The notes under the pieces are model-generated. The model saw only the letters and a list, made by a program, of their open reading frames with translations. It was not told the DNA's origin and did no database searches. Of a stretch of DNA of 64,000 nt, positions 9,104-18,530 are shown piece by piece. Source of the DNA: Thiothrix subterranea (GTDB lineage: Bacteria; Pseudomonadota; Gammaproteobacteria; Thiotrichales; Thiotrichaceae); the NCBI RefSeq assembly GCF_030930995.1, contig NZ_CP133216.1:62001-126000 (forward strand), given 5' to 3'. Each line of letters opens with the position of its first letter. Position 1 is the stretch's first letter. Position numbers and translations under genes: made by a program.

Positions 9104-9511
9104 ATGAACACAACACTGATGATTGGAAAACTGGGTCAAGCATCCGGGGTAAATATTGAAACCATCCGCTATTACGAGCGCAACGGCTTGTTGCCTGCGC
9201 CTGCACGTTCCAGCAGCGGTTATCGGCATTACCGTGAGGACGATGTAAAGCGGTTGCGTTTTATCCGGCGTGGGCGTGAGTTGGGCTTTGGTTTGGAGGA
9301 AATCCGCTCCCTGCTGCAACTGACCGATCAGCCACAACAGCCTTGTGATGCTGCCGACCAACTGGTGCAAAAACACATGGCGGAAGTGGATGCCAGAATC
9401 CGTGATTTACAGGCAATCCGGGCGGCATTGGGGCAACTTGCCGGATGCCAGAGCCAGACAGTGGCACATTGCCGTTTGCTGGAGGCATTGGAGGAGCGAT
9501 GGACTATGTAA
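9104..9511 (+). CDS. MerR-family metal-responsive regulator (CadR/ZntR/PbrR-like)
   Basis: 135 aa. The N-terminal winged helix-turn-helix (MIGKLGQASGVNIETIRYYE) is followed by the MerR beta-wing (RSSSGYRHYREDDVKRL) and the dimerisation helix. Metal-binding cysteines are at about residues 81, 115 and 123, the pattern of CadR/PbrR/ZntR-type sensors of divalent metals. It should twist the 19-bp-spacer promoter open when metal binds, turning on the CDF gene and probably the downstream efflux genes. ATG at 9104 lies only 6 nt after the dyad, so it may also repress itself. Confidence 0.92.
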   Translation: MNTTLMIGKLGQASGVNIETIRYYERNGLLPAPARSSSGYRHYREDDVKRLRFIRRGRELGFGLEEIRSLLQLTDQPQQPCDAADQLVQKHMAEVDARIRDLQAIRAALGQLAGCQSQTVAHCRLLEALEERWTM

Positions 9512-9554
9512 ATAGATCAATGCAACGCCACTGGAACGTGTCATGAATAGGCTT

Positions 9555-10226
9555 TTATTCCCCACTCCCGAAAAACACTGGTGCGGCATAAGCTGCCGCC
9601 TGTAAGTCCTGCACATTGGCCTGCGGCTGGTACTTTTGTCTGGGAAATGCCCCAGTAACGGATGCCTGAGTGGGCTGTGCCGATTCAGGCTGATAGTACA
9701 GCGGTGCATGGCTTGGGGATTCTGCAGCCGGTTCGCCCACTACGCCAGTGGCTCCAGCTATACCTGTTGTTTCTACGGCTCCCCCCAACCGAGCCATGAT
9801 TTTCCTAACGTAATTCTGTGTTTCCCTGTAAGGCGGTATTCCGGCATATTTGTCCACTGCCCCTTCCCCTGCATTGTAGCCTGCCAGTGCCAGAGGCCAG
9901 CTCTGGTAACGGTTGTACAGCCATGCCAGATACGTTGTCCCACCCCGGATGTTTTCTGCCGGGTCAAAAACATTGTATACCCCGAAACGGGCTGCCGTGC
10001 CGGGCATGAGCTGCATCAGCCCTTGCGCACCTTTGTGTGAGACAGCACCGGGGTTATGGGCAGATTCTTGCTGGATGACGGCACGGATGACGGATACGGG
10101 TACACCCGTCTGTTGGGCTGCTGCCTGTACGATACCGTCCAGATGCTGTTCGGCCTGCACGGGCAGGCAGCAGGCCAGTACCAGCCATAACAGGCCAATT
10201 TGCCGGATCAACAGATGCACCCTCAC
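9555..10226 (-). CDS. Lytic transglycosylase of the conjugation system (VirB1-like)
   Basis: 223 aa. The signal peptide ends at about residue 25 (PVQAEQ). The goose-lysozyme/SLT domain follows (about 28-150), with the catalytic Glu at about residue 54 (AVIQQESAHNPGAVSHKGAQ), GLMQLMPGTA and AGYNAGEGAV motifs. The C-terminal about 70 aa are low complexity. It cuts peptidoglycan locally to let the T4SS cross the wall. It is the last gene of the leftward trb operon and overlaps the preceding gene by 4 nt. Confidence 0.9.
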   Translation of the reverse strand: MRVHLLIRQIGLLWLVLACCLPVQAEQHLDGIVQAAAQQTGVPVSVIRAVIQQESAHNPGAVSHKGAQGLMQLMPGTAARFGVYNVFDPAENIRGGTTYLAWLYNRYQSWPLALAGYNAGEGAVDKYAGIPPYRETQNYVRKIMARLGGAVETTGIAGATGVVGEPAAESPSHAPLYYQPESAQPTQASVTGAFPRQKYQPQANVQDLQAAAYAAPVFFGSGE

Positions 10227-10597
10227 ACGCCGTGGTGTCCTGTTTGCCAGTGCTGCGCTTCCTGGTCATGTTCGTGCCTTGCTTCTGCCAGCATCACCGG
10301 CTGGTTTCCTGCCTCTGCGGGTGTTGACTGGTTGCCATTGTCAGGTGTGCTGGGGTGGCTATCGCCCTGCCCGTCCTGGGGCTGGTGTTTGCGGTGTTTC
10401 TTCAGCCAGCTACGGAAGTCCCGGTCTTTTTTCAGGGCATCATCCAGCAGTTGTTCCACCACCATGTCCAGTTGCAGCCACGGATAGGTTTCCTTGGCGC
10501 AGGCCAGGTAAAGCTCCAGCTCCTGAAAAACGTTTTCGTTGATGTCCACCCGCAGCTTTTTCTTTTCCGGGGTTGGGGTGAATTTCATGCTGACCAT
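10223..10597 (-). CDS. DUF2274-like small protein of the trb operon
   Basis: 124 aa from ATG at 10597, chosen because AAGGAG lies 6 nt upstream (10604-10609). The N-terminal half (MKFTPTPEKKKLRVDINENV, then FQELELYLACAKETYPWLQL) resembles the short helix-rich protein (DUF2274) that follows trbI in Tn4371-like operons, which look like ribbon-helix-helix proteins. The second half is charged low complexity (KKHRKHQPQDGQGD). The family assignment rests on position plus general resemblance. Function unknown. Confidence 0.6.
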   Translation of the reverse strand: MVSMKFTPTPEKKKLRVDINENVFQELELYLACAKETYPWLQLDMVVEQLLDDALKKDRDFRSWLKKHRKHQPQDGQGDSHPSTPDNGNQSTPAEAGNQPVMLAEARHEHDQEAQHWQTGHHGV

Positions 10598-10622
10598 GCG
10601 TGTCTCCTTGTCATTGGGTAAA

Positions 10623-11909
10623 TTAGTAAACGGCATCCAGTGCCGGGTCTGCTGTCTGGGTGTAGGGCTTCAGTACCATGTCCTTATGCACCAGGATATT
10701 GACGGGGAAGCCTTGACGGATTTCGAGGGTTGGCTGGATGTCGAGGTTTTTGCGGGTGATGCGTTGTCCGGTACGGTTGATCTCGGAACCCACGTTGCTG
10801 TAGAAACGCCCCTCAAAATCGCCATCGTCATACTGGGACTGAGCAGTGCCTGCGAGCAGTGACGACAGCAGTACGCCACCCGCCAGCTTGCCCCAGTGGT
10901 TATCAACCTGGTCAGTGAAGCCGGATTGCCCGCCAGTATCCACACCGGGCATCCCTTCCAGGGCGATAGAGGAGCCATCCGGGAGAATCATCCGGTTCCA
11001 TACCACCCGTACCCGTTCCTGCCCGTAATTGACGCTGTTTTCGTATTGGCCGAGGATCCTTGTCCCCTGCGGGATCAGCAAGTAACGTCCGCTGACCGTA
11101 TCAAACACCTGTTCACTGACCTGGGCGATGATCATCCCCGGCAATTGTGAGTTAATGCCGGTGATCAGGACTGCCGGGATCAGTGTCCCGGCCTTGACTT
11201 CATACGGGCTGCGCGGGGCTTGTAGCCTACCTTGCAGGTAGGCTTTGTCCTGCCCGAATGCAGTCTGCTGTAGGGATGTACCATCCCCTTGCATGGTGTA
11301 GGCTGTACCTGCTTGCCCATCCGCCACCCCAGCATCCGGTAAGCCATGATTGCCCGCAGCACCCCCGCTGGCTGGCAGTGCGGCACTTTGCCCGCCTGCC
11401 TGGCTGCCCTCAAAAAACAGGTTGGCGGTGAGTGCCTTGTTGTGTGCTTCCCTTGCCAGTTGTTCACGCCGTAGCCGTTCCAGTTCTTCCGGTGAAGGCT
11501 GTTTGGGTGCAGGTGCTGGGGTAAAAGCCGGTGTGACTGGCTTTTGCAGCATCAGCCCGCCAGCATCCCCTGGCAAAGGTTTCCCCAGCACGGGTATGTC
11601 GGGTTTGGGCGGTTCCGGGTAGTCCAGTTGCCCATAATCATTGGCAGCCCCGCGTAAGGCATCCGGCATGGAGCGTTTGACCGAATCGGGGTCAATGCGG
11701 GCCTGTTGGGTGTCTGCGACGGTCATCGCTCTGGGTTTCAGTGCCAGATAGATGGTGGCAACCAGCAGCAAGCCAACACCTGCCACCAACAGGATGATGG
11801 GGCCTTTCTTCAACTGGCGTGCGCGTGACCGTTCCAGCGACAGACGTGGGTCATCCGGGTTGAGCTTGCTGTCAGATGCTTGCCCGCCTTGGTATTGCGA
11901 TTCTGTCAT
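10623..11909 (-). CDS. trbI: TrbI/VirB10 T4SS core protein
   Basis: 428 aa. A cytoplasmic N-terminus (about 1-37) is followed by one inner-membrane helix (about 38-56, GPIILLVAGVGLLLVATIYL), a Pro-rich periplasmic linker (about 75-170) and the C-terminal VirB10/TrbI domain (VKAGTLIPAVLITGINSQLP, SGRYLLIPQGTRILGQYENS, PVNILVHKDMVL). It spans both membranes, forms the outer-membrane core with TrbG and passes energy from the ATPases. Length is normal for TrbI. Confidence 0.95.
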   Translation of the reverse strand: MTESQYQGGQASDSKLNPDDPRLSLERSRARQLKKGPIILLVAGVGLLLVATIYLALKPRAMTVADTQQARIDPDSVKRSMPDALRGAANDYGQLDYPEPPKPDIPVLGKPLPGDAGGLMLQKPVTPAFTPAPAPKQPSPEELERLRREQLAREAHNKALTANLFFEGSQAGGQSAALPASGGAAGNHGLPDAGVADGQAGTAYTMQGDGTSLQQTAFGQDKAYLQGRLQAPRSPYEVKAGTLIPAVLITGINSQLPGMIIAQVSEQVFDTVSGRYLLIPQGTRILGQYENSVNYGQERVRVVWNRMILPDGSSIALEGMPGVDTGGQSGFTDQVDNHWGKLAGGVLLSSLLAGTAQSQYDDGDFEGRFYSNVGSEINRTGQRITRKNLDIQPTLEIRQGFPVNILVHKDMVLKPYTQTADPALDAVY

Positions 11910-11918
11910 TATTTACCC

Positions 11919-12953
11919 CTACCCCACCCTTGCAATCCTGACCACATCGGCAGCATCACTGCCTACTCGCAATTCGGCGGTGGAGAACAGCCGGTCGACG
12001 ATGTAATGCCCATTCCTGACCCGGTAATTGACCATCTGGCTCTGCCCATTCCGTGCCGTCACAAACAGTGCCGGGGCTTCACCTTGCTGGAATCCAGACG
12101 GGAAGCGGATAAAGACCCGTCGCCCGTCATCAAACACCCGTGTGGGTGTCCAGTGCGGGTTGCCCTGGCGTGCTTCCACCCGGTAGGCAAAGTTGAGGTT
12201 GTCGAGGTCAACACTGGGAGGGGCTGGCTGGCGCAAGGCTTGCGCCCTGAGCCTGTCCAGGGATGCCCGCTGAACCCGTTGCGGGTACTGCCAACTGACC
12301 GCCGCCATGTAGGTTTCCTTGTGGCTGGTCAGTTCCAGCAGGTAAGTGCGTCGGTTGGTGTTGATGACCAAGGTGGTAGCAAGGCCAGATGCTACCGGCT
12401 TGATCAGCACATGCTGTTGGGGCAGGCCATCCTGCACTGATTTGTTGACCCCCAACACCCAGCGCACGGTGTCACCTGCTGCGGGTTTGCCAATGATTTC
12501 TTCCCCCGGTTCAAGCTGGATGTCGGTCAGGCGCAAGGGGGCAGTATGGATTTGGTACAAAGCCCCGCTGGTGTAGCCATAGTTCATGATGGCATTGGTA
12601 TAGCTTGCCTCATCCGGGGATTGACGCGCACTCTGGTTGGCATCCTCAATGGCTTGCAGGGGGCCGCTGGCGTGTTTGGCCTTGCGCTTTGCCTTGGGTT
12701 TGGTGACGGGTTTCGGTGGTGGTTCTGGTGTCCAGCCGGTGGCGGCAGGCTCGTGGGTATACGTGGCTTGCTCCGGTTCGGCTGCTGCTGCCATTGCCGC
12801 CTGCACTTCTGGCAAGGGCAGGCCATTGCCATAGCGGAAACTCCCCGAACGGGAAAACTCCCTGTTGCTGGATGACGGCTGGGTATCCAGCATGGCACAT
12901 CCGTGCATCAGGGCGGAGGCGGTAACGATCAGGGTCAGCTTTGTTGTATCCAT
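11919..12953 (-). CDS. trbG: TrbG/VirB9 T4SS outer-membrane core protein
   Basis: 344 aa from ATG at 12953 (GGAAG upstream); a TTG start 30 nt further up is possible but has no ribosome site. The signal sequence ends in LMHGC, which looks like a degenerate lipobox, so this TrbG may itself be lipid-modified. A Lys/Pro-rich linker (about 85-105) precedes the VirB9/CagX-type beta domains (TVRWVLGVNKSVQDGLPQQH, DDGRRVFIRFP). The separate VirB7/TrbH lipoprotein is not found in this operon, which could be compensated by that Cys; this is inference. Confidence 0.93.
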   Translation of the reverse strand: MDTTKLTLIVTASALMHGCAMLDTQPSSSNREFSRSGSFRYGNGLPLPEVQAAMAAAAEPEQATYTHEPAATGWTPEPPPKPVTKPKAKRKAKHASGPLQAIEDANQSARQSPDEASYTNAIMNYGYTSGALYQIHTAPLRLTDIQLEPGEEIIGKPAAGDTVRWVLGVNKSVQDGLPQQHVLIKPVASGLATTLVINTNRRTYLLELTSHKETYMAAVSWQYPQRVQRASLDRLRAQALRQPAPPSVDLDNLNFAYRVEARQGNPHWTPTRVFDDGRRVFIRFPSGFQQGEAPALFVTARNGQSQMVNYRVRNGHYIVDRLFSTAELRVGSDAADVVRIARVG

Positions 12954-13007
12954 AAAGTGTCTGCTTCCAAACCGGAAAATCAAAGGGGTAACTGGCGATA
13001 AGACAAC

Positions 13008-13700
13008 CTACTCCGCCTGTGTCCAGCTAAACGAATCAATGTACATACCGATGGGGTTCACCTTGAGTTGTGCATCGGTGGTGGGTTCCTGGAAGGTCAG
13101 GTTGAAAATGCCCTTCCATTTGTGTGTGCCGTTATTGCCGCCACGGGTGTTCCAGTAAGTCTCTTCCCATTCCGCACTCCAGGAGTTCTCGGAAATCGGG
13201 ATCAGGGTCAGGTTGTTGAGGGTAATGCGCTCTTCCTTCATGCGGTCGGTCGGCACGTACTTGCGGGCGTAATCACTCAGCATATTGGCGGCAGCCGGTG
13301 TCACCAGTGCATAGGCATCTTCCCACTGGCGCTTGACCACGATGGGGTCAGCCGGGAGGGAGCGCACATCTTCGATGAAGCGGGTCAGGTGGTATTTGCG
13401 CGAGGCTTCATTGACCTTGTATTGCACCCCGGAGGTTCCAGCCTCCCCCTGGTAGGCTGCGTGTCCCAGCTTGTCCACTTCAATCACATGGATGGCTTTC
13501 TTGGGTAAGGTGCCGAGGTACACCATCCCCAGCATGGACAGCATCAGCAAACCCAGCAGGAAGAATGACAGGTAGCGCCAGTTCAGCGCCTGCATCCGCG
13601 CACTGCCATAGCGGTCATCCCATTCCATCCGGGCTTTCAGGTAACGGTCAAGCTCCTGCTTTTCCCGCCCAAGGTCGTGCTGTACGTTGTGTGTGGTCAT
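13008..13700 (-). CDS. trbF: TrbF/VirB8 inner-membrane T4SS protein
   Basis: 230 aa. A short cytoplasmic segment, one transmembrane helix (about 42-62, WRYLSFFLLGLLMLSMLGMV) and the periplasmic NTF2-like VirB8 domain (ALVTPAAANMLSDYARKYVP, WSAEWEETYWNTRGGNNGTH). It nucleates assembly of the inner-membrane complex. It lies between trbL and trbG, the order of Ti/Tn4371-type trb operons rather than RK2. Confidence 0.94.
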   Translation of the reverse strand: MTTHNVQHDLGREKQELDRYLKARMEWDDRYGSARMQALNWRYLSFFLLGLLMLSMLGMVYLGTLPKKAIHVIEVDKLGHAAYQGEAGTSGVQYKVNEASRKYHLTRFIEDVRSLPADPIVVKRQWEDAYALVTPAAANMLSDYARKYVPTDRMKEERITLNNLTLIPISENSWSAEWEETYWNTRGGNNGTHKWKGIFNLTFQEPTTDAQLKVNPIGMYIDSFSWTQAE

Positions 13701-13762
13701 GGTGTCCCTTGTCTGGTTATGTCCATCATCCTGGCTTTAAATACCTTCTTTTCCTGCCAGCC

Positions 13763-14983
13763 CTACAGGCTGGCCTGCATCCCGCCGCTGGGGTGTGCCT
13801 CATGCGGGACACGGTGTCCGGTTGTCAGCAATTTACCCGCCCAGCCCGGACGGGTTGCCGGGGCATTACCCGCTGTCAGTGGTGCGCCCGTCATGGCGCT
13901 ATAACTTTCCGCCTTGCCCTGTTGCCAGGCAGAGCGCACCCCTTGGGTCATGCGCTGGGTACTGCTCCTGACCAGACTCTCCCCCGCACCTGCCACACCC
14001 CCCAGCACTTTTTGTCCGGCATTGCCGTGGGTAAAAGCACTGCCCCGCTGGTAGCCTGCGGTGGCATTCCCGGCAAGGCGTGCCGTTGCTCCGGCAGCCG
14101 CACGGGTAGCGCCCAAGGCTGTGCCGACGGCAGCACTCCCGGCAGCCATGCCGACCATGCTGTTCTGGGTGGCCGTGCCTGCGGACAGTGACGGCGAGCC
14201 TGACACCAGCCCGGCAGCGACACCGGGGGCATTCCATGACAGCAGGGCGATTGCCCAGGCAATCACCATCACCGAGAAAATTTCATTCCACTCCACATTC
14301 CCGTCCACCACCGTGAAGGTCAGTGAACCCGTCAGGGTCGGTTCCGTCACGGAGAGGATGAAAGCCAGCACCATCAGGCGCACCCCGTAGTTCACCACCC
14401 CGCCCAGGGTTTTCTCGGCGATGAACTTGGTGTGCTTGTTGATGCCAAACGGCAACAGGATGGCGGACAGCCCCATGAACAGGTAAAACTCCAGCACCGT
14501 CAGGAAAACCTGGATGGCGACGATGGCAAAAGCAATCAGAATGATGAAAGCTGAAATCCACAGGATGATGACCTGCCCGACCTGATCCCAGTCGTCCATG
14601 GTTTCAATCATGGTCATGATCGGGGTGATGGCATTGACACCGGCAGTGAATATCCGGCTGGGGTCAAGGATGATGGCATGGCCACCCGCCGCACCCCCTG
14701 CCCCACTGATCCCCGCATCCACCATTGAGTAGACGAAGACCGGGGCGAGGGCTGCAAAGTTTGTCACCAGCCACAACCAGAACATCATGAACAGCAGCTT
14801 CTTGATGACATCCATGGTTTGGGCATTGCCACCCAATGCCCACCACAAGGCCACCAGCACCAGTTCAATGCCTGCCAGCACCCACAGCAAGGCTTGCCCG
14901 CCGTTTGCCCAAATCAGCCCATAGGCCGCATTGAATACAGTCAGGAACTGGTTCAGCGAGTTGGTGAGGATGGCGGTGTCCAT
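13763..14983 (-). CDS. trbL: TrbL/VirB6 polytopic T4SS protein
   Basis: 406 aa. At least five to six hydrophobic segments lie within the first 260 residues (ALLWVLAGIELVLVALWWAL; LLFMMFWLWLVTNFAALAPV; VIILWISAFIILIAFAIVAI). They are followed by a long Ala/Gly/Ser-rich hydrophilic tail (about 270-406) that probably lies in the cytoplasm. It forms the inner-membrane part of the channel that receives the DNA substrate. Typical TrbL length and composition. Confidence 0.93.
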   Translation of the reverse strand: MDTAILTNSLNQFLTVFNAAYGLIWANGGQALLWVLAGIELVLVALWWALGGNAQTMDVIKKLLFMMFWLWLVTNFAALAPVFVYSMVDAGISGAGGAAGGHAIILDPSRIFTAGVNAITPIMTMIETMDDWDQVGQVIILWISAFIILIAFAIVAIQVFLTVLEFYLFMGLSAILLPFGINKHTKFIAEKTLGGVVNYGVRLMVLAFILSVTEPTLTGSLTFTVVDGNVEWNEIFSVMVIAWAIALLSWNAPGVAAGLVSGSPSLSAGTATQNSMVGMAAGSAAVGTALGATRAAAGATARLAGNATAGYQRGSAFTHGNAGQKVLGGVAGAGESLVRSSTQRMTQGVRSAWQQGKAESYSAMTGAPLTAGNAPATRPGWAGKLLTTGHRVPHEAHPSGGMQASL

Positions 14984-14995
14984 GCAGTACCCCGG

Positions 14996-15730
14996 TTACG
15001 GCAGGTGGGATAACGGGGCAGTGTCATACTCTGCCTTACCGAGGTTTTGCATCATTTTGGTCTTGCGTGCGCGGGCTGCTTCACGGGATTTCTCCTGTTG
15101 TGCGGCAAGTGCTGCTTCCAGACGCCCATTGGCTGCCAGCAATTGCAGCGAGTCATTCATCTGTTGTGCCAGTATCCCCATGCTCTGGTTCAGGAGCTGG
15201 AGCTGGCGCACTTCCCCATCCGCCGTCTGGCTCTCCGCCAACAGGGCATTGACGTTGGTGACGTTGAGGGCAGCCCGTTGCACGATACCTTGGGCGGTCA
15301 TGGCCTCAATCGTGGCATTGTCGATTTCGGTACTCCATTCATCCAGCTTGTTGCCAAAGTTGCTGAAGTCGTAGTTGTCCCAACTGGCTTGATCTGGGAA
15401 CAGGGTGTTGAACTCGTTCTGGATATTGCCTACCGATTGGGAAACCTGTGTCAGTGTCCCCAGGGTATTTTGCATCTCCTGCAATTGCCCGTTGAGGCCA
15501 CCTGCCACACTGGCGTACTGGCTGCCACCGAGGGTTTGCAGGGTCTGTGCCATCTGGTTGATCTGCTGGATCTGGTTCTGGATTTGGGTGACGGCATGGG
15601 TCACTTGCAACAGGCTTTGGGTCAGGTTGCCGTAATCAACCACGGGCAAGGCTGCCCTGCCTTGGGTACTGGTTAATACCAGCAGTGCTACCGCCAGCAT
15701 CAGCACCTTCAGGTTGAACGTCCTGTTCAT
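14996..15730 (-). CDS. trbJ: TrbJ/VirB5 pilus-associated protein
   Basis: 244 aa. The signal peptide (KVLMLAVALLVLTSTQGRAA) is followed by a mostly alpha-helical Gln-rich mature protein (VTQIQNQIQQINQMAQTLQT, LAEQ-like coiled-coil segments), as in the TrbJ/VirB5 family of minor pilus proteins that contact recipient cells. Its start overlaps the end of trbE by 4 nt. No TrbK entry-exclusion lipoprotein follows, although TrbK usually sits between trbJ and trbL. Confidence 0.93.
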   Translation of the reverse strand: MNRTFNLKVLMLAVALLVLTSTQGRAALPVVDYGNLTQSLLQVTHAVTQIQNQIQQINQMAQTLQTLGGSQYASVAGGLNGQLQEMQNTLGTLTQVSQSVGNIQNEFNTLFPDQASWDNYDFSNFGNKLDEWSTEIDNATIEAMTAQGIVQRAALNVTNVNALLAESQTADGEVRQLQLLNQSMGILAQQMNDSLQLLAANGRLEAALAAQQEKSREAARARKTKMMQNLGKAEYDTAPLSHLP

Positions 15731-18261
15731 GCAGCTTTCCTCCGTGGTGGTTCGAGCAGCTCCACTGCCCAGTCCAGATGGTTGTACTTAAGGATGGCGG
15801 CAGCCCAGCGGCTGGCTGGCAACTTCTTTTCGATGGTATCGAGGAACACTTGCTGTTTGGGGTTGGAGAACCCAGCAAATGCCAGTGCAACCGGCCCCAT
15901 ATCAAGGGTAAACAAGCGCCTGCCCTTGATGCTGCGGTAGTAGTAATCCCGTTTCTGTTGGGCGTTGGCAATAATGTGCAGTTCGGCATCCGTCAGGCCG
16001 AAGGTTTTGTAATACTTCGCCACCTCTGGGACGGTGGCTTCCGCATCGGGGAGGAAAATCCGGGTTGGGCAGGCGCTGATAATGGTGGGGCTGATGCTGG
16101 ATTCCGCCGCATCCGCCGGTTCCTGGGTGGCAAACACCACGTACACGTTGCGTTTGCGCAGGGTTTTCAACCAGCTTTGCAGGCGGCTGGCAAAAATGCC
16201 GTGGCGCAGGAATAGCCAGCACTCGTCCAGCACCAGCAGGGTTGGGCGGCCGTCAAAGCGTTTTTCGATACGGTGGAACAGGTAAGACAAGGTGGGGATG
16301 ACAACCTGTTCCCCCATCTCCATCACATGGGTCATCTCAAACATCAGCCAGAAGCTGCTTTTGAGTTCGTCCTGGTCGGCATCAAACAGTTGCCCGTAAG
16401 CACCTGACAGCGTGTACAAGTGCAGGGCATCGCGGATGTCGGCATTCTGGCACAATGCGTGCAAGCCGGTCAGGGTGCGCTGTTCGGGTGGTGCGTCTGC
16501 CAGTGAACGTAACGCACCTTCCACTTCCTGGGTAATCGCAGGGGTCAATGTCAGGTTCTGGAGTTCCAGCATGTCGCACACATAACGCAATGCCCAGTTG
16601 CGTTCCCCTTCGCGGTCAATCTGTGCCAGCGGCTGGAAGGCCACGGCAGCATCCTCATTGCCCGGTTCATAATAGCGTCCACCGGCTGCCATCGTGGCGG
16701 CGCGTGCCGAACGGTCTTTATCGAAAATGATCACTTGGGCATTCGGATACTTCAGCCATTGCAGTTCCAGCATCGCCAACAGGGTGGACTTGCCGGAGCC
16801 AGTCGGCCCCAAAATCACGGTATGCCCCACATCGCCAACATTGAGGTTAAGGCGGAACGGGGTCGAGCCGGTGGTGCTGCACACCATGTGCGGGTTGCCT
16901 TCACCGCAGGCCGCCAGCAAGTGTGGGTTGGACACATCCCCAGCCCAGATCGAGGACACCGGCATCATGTGGGCAAGGTTGATGGTGTTGACCAGCGGGC
17001 GGCGCACATTGGCACGGATTTCACCTGGCAGGCTGCCTTTCCATGCTTCAAACGCATACATGCGTTCGTCCTTGACCACAAAGCCGCTGGCATTGAGGAT
17101 TTTCTTGATCTCGTGCAGCTTGTTCATGGCCTGTTGCAAGTTCTTGTCCCACACCGTCACGGTGGTGGTGTACTGCCCGTAAGCCACCAGATCCATGCCC
17201 AGTTCCTGGGATGCGGCATCGGCATCATCGGCCTTGTTCTGGGCATCGGTGTTCAACAAACGGCTGGGTTCACCCGCAGCGGTTTCCTTGAGCATGATCC
17301 AGATGTTTTTCACCTTGCCTGTCCAGTAGCGGCGCTGGCGCAGGATGGTGGACATCGCCTCACCCTTGTCGAGGCAGATGAAGCGGTTGACCCAGCGGTA
17401 TTCGATATTCAGGTAATTGAGCTTGTCGAGGACGCCGGGTGTGGTGGTGTGCGGGAAACCTGTCACTGACAGGGTGGGCATGTAGTAATCGCCCACCATC
17501 GCCACTTCCCCCGCCATGAATGGCTGGTCAGGGATATAGGCATCCAGGTACATCGGCAGGTCAGGGGCTGCTACCGGATGGGCTTGGGCTGACAGGGTGG
17601 AATGCAGGTAAGACAGCAGTTGCCCGTCATCCAGCACGCCAACACTGGGGAACACCGTGTCGAGGATGGTGGTGATTTCGGTGGTGGCACGGATGAAATA
17701 GTCCAGATCCCGCGCAAACCCGTCTTCCAGTTTGGCGTTCTTGGGGTTTTCGTAGAACAGGTCTACCAGCTTCTTTTCCAGCGGTTGCGGACGTTCCCAC
17801 ACGAAACTCAGGTAGTAGGAAGATTCGAAATGTTCTGCCTTTTCCTCAAAGTTGCCCTGACGTTCGCGGTCAACCAGCCAGGCGACCGCCACAGGCCAGC
17901 GTGATTGGGGGTAAACGTCCTGCTGGAAGCGTTGGGCTTCAATGAAGTATGTCCAGCCTGTGCCGAGGCGTTTCAGGGCATTATTCACCTTGGCTGTCAC
18001 CACCATCATTTCCTCATCGGAGGAGGCTGCCAAATCCGGGCCACGGAAGGCGATGGTGCGCAACAGGGTGCGGTTTTTGTTGAGGATAATGCCGGGGGCT
18101 ACCAGCGCACCCCATTGCAGGTGGTCGGCCAGTGCCTCATGCTGCCCAGGCTTGCGCTCAGCCATGCCTTGACGGGCGACAATGAAAAAACCAAACCCCA
18201 GCAGCAGGAAAAAGGTCAGCAGGATGGCAATTAGCAGGTAATCACTGTGCAGGAAGGTCAC
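15727..18261 (-). CDS. trbE: TrbE/VirB4 T4SS ATPase
   Basis: 844 aa, full length. It has one or two N-terminal membrane helices (DYLLIAILLTFFLLLGFGFF), the CagE/TrbE N-terminal domain, then the RecA-like ATPase with Walker A GPTGSGKSTLLAML, Walker B LLVLDECWLF and a Gln-containing ATQEPADAAESS motif. It powers pilus biogenesis and substrate transfer at the cytoplasmic face. It overlaps both trbD (4 nt) and trbJ (4 nt). Confidence 0.96.
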   Translation of the reverse strand: MTFLHSDYLLIAILLTFFLLLGFGFFIVARQGMAERKPGQHEALADHLQWGALVAPGIILNKNRTLLRTIAFRGPDLAASSDEEMMVVTAKVNNALKRLGTGWTYFIEAQRFQQDVYPQSRWPVAVAWLVDRERQGNFEEKAEHFESSYYLSFVWERPQPLEKKLVDLFYENPKNAKLEDGFARDLDYFIRATTEITTILDTVFPSVGVLDDGQLLSYLHSTLSAQAHPVAAPDLPMYLDAYIPDQPFMAGEVAMVGDYYMPTLSVTGFPHTTTPGVLDKLNYLNIEYRWVNRFICLDKGEAMSTILRQRRYWTGKVKNIWIMLKETAAGEPSRLLNTDAQNKADDADAASQELGMDLVAYGQYTTTVTVWDKNLQQAMNKLHEIKKILNASGFVVKDERMYAFEAWKGSLPGEIRANVRRPLVNTINLAHMMPVSSIWAGDVSNPHLLAACGEGNPHMVCSTTGSTPFRLNLNVGDVGHTVILGPTGSGKSTLLAMLELQWLKYPNAQVIIFDKDRSARAATMAAGGRYYEPGNEDAAVAFQPLAQIDREGERNWALRYVCDMLELQNLTLTPAITQEVEGALRSLADAPPEQRTLTGLHALCQNADIRDALHLYTLSGAYGQLFDADQDELKSSFWLMFEMTHVMEMGEQVVIPTLSYLFHRIEKRFDGRPTLLVLDECWLFLRHGIFASRLQSWLKTLRKRNVYVVFATQEPADAAESSISPTIISACPTRIFLPDAEATVPEVAKYYKTFGLTDAELHIIANAQQKRDYYYRSIKGRRLFTLDMGPVALAFAGFSNPKQQVFLDTIEKKLPASRWAAAILKYNHLDWAVELLEPPRRKAA

Positions 18262-18530
18262 GGCAACTTGTCCTTTGTGTGGCGCAGGCCAGCACGGACA
18301 ACTGCCATGAAATGCGGGTCAAACCGGGTCAGGCGGGCAAGCCCCCAATGCCCCAGCATGGCTACCGGGAGAATCCACAACTGGTGCATCCCGATGGTCA
18401 GGGCAGCCACGATAGTCCAGTAAATGAACCCCACCGTGCGGGGCAGGCCAGCCACCAGCACCGGCTCCACCAGTGACAGGTGGACAGGGGCTTCATAGCC
18501 TTCGGGGTGGTTGGCCTGCCGTTGGCTCAT
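18258..18530 (-). CDS. trbD: TrbD/VirB3 T4SS inner-membrane protein
   Basis: 90 aa. Two adjacent hydrophobic stretches (VGFIYWTIVAALTIGMHQLW and ILPVAMLGHWGLARL) follow a polar N-terminus (EAPVHLSLVEPVLVAGLPRT), the classic VirB3/TrbD signature. It partners VirB4/TrbE in the inner membrane. The 4-nt overlaps with trbC and trbE show a tightly packed operon. Confidence 0.94.
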   Translation of the reverse strand: MSQRQANHPEGYEAPVHLSLVEPVLVAGLPRTVGFIYWTIVAALTIGMHQLWILPVAMLGHWGLARLTRFDPHFMAVVRAGLRHTKDKLP

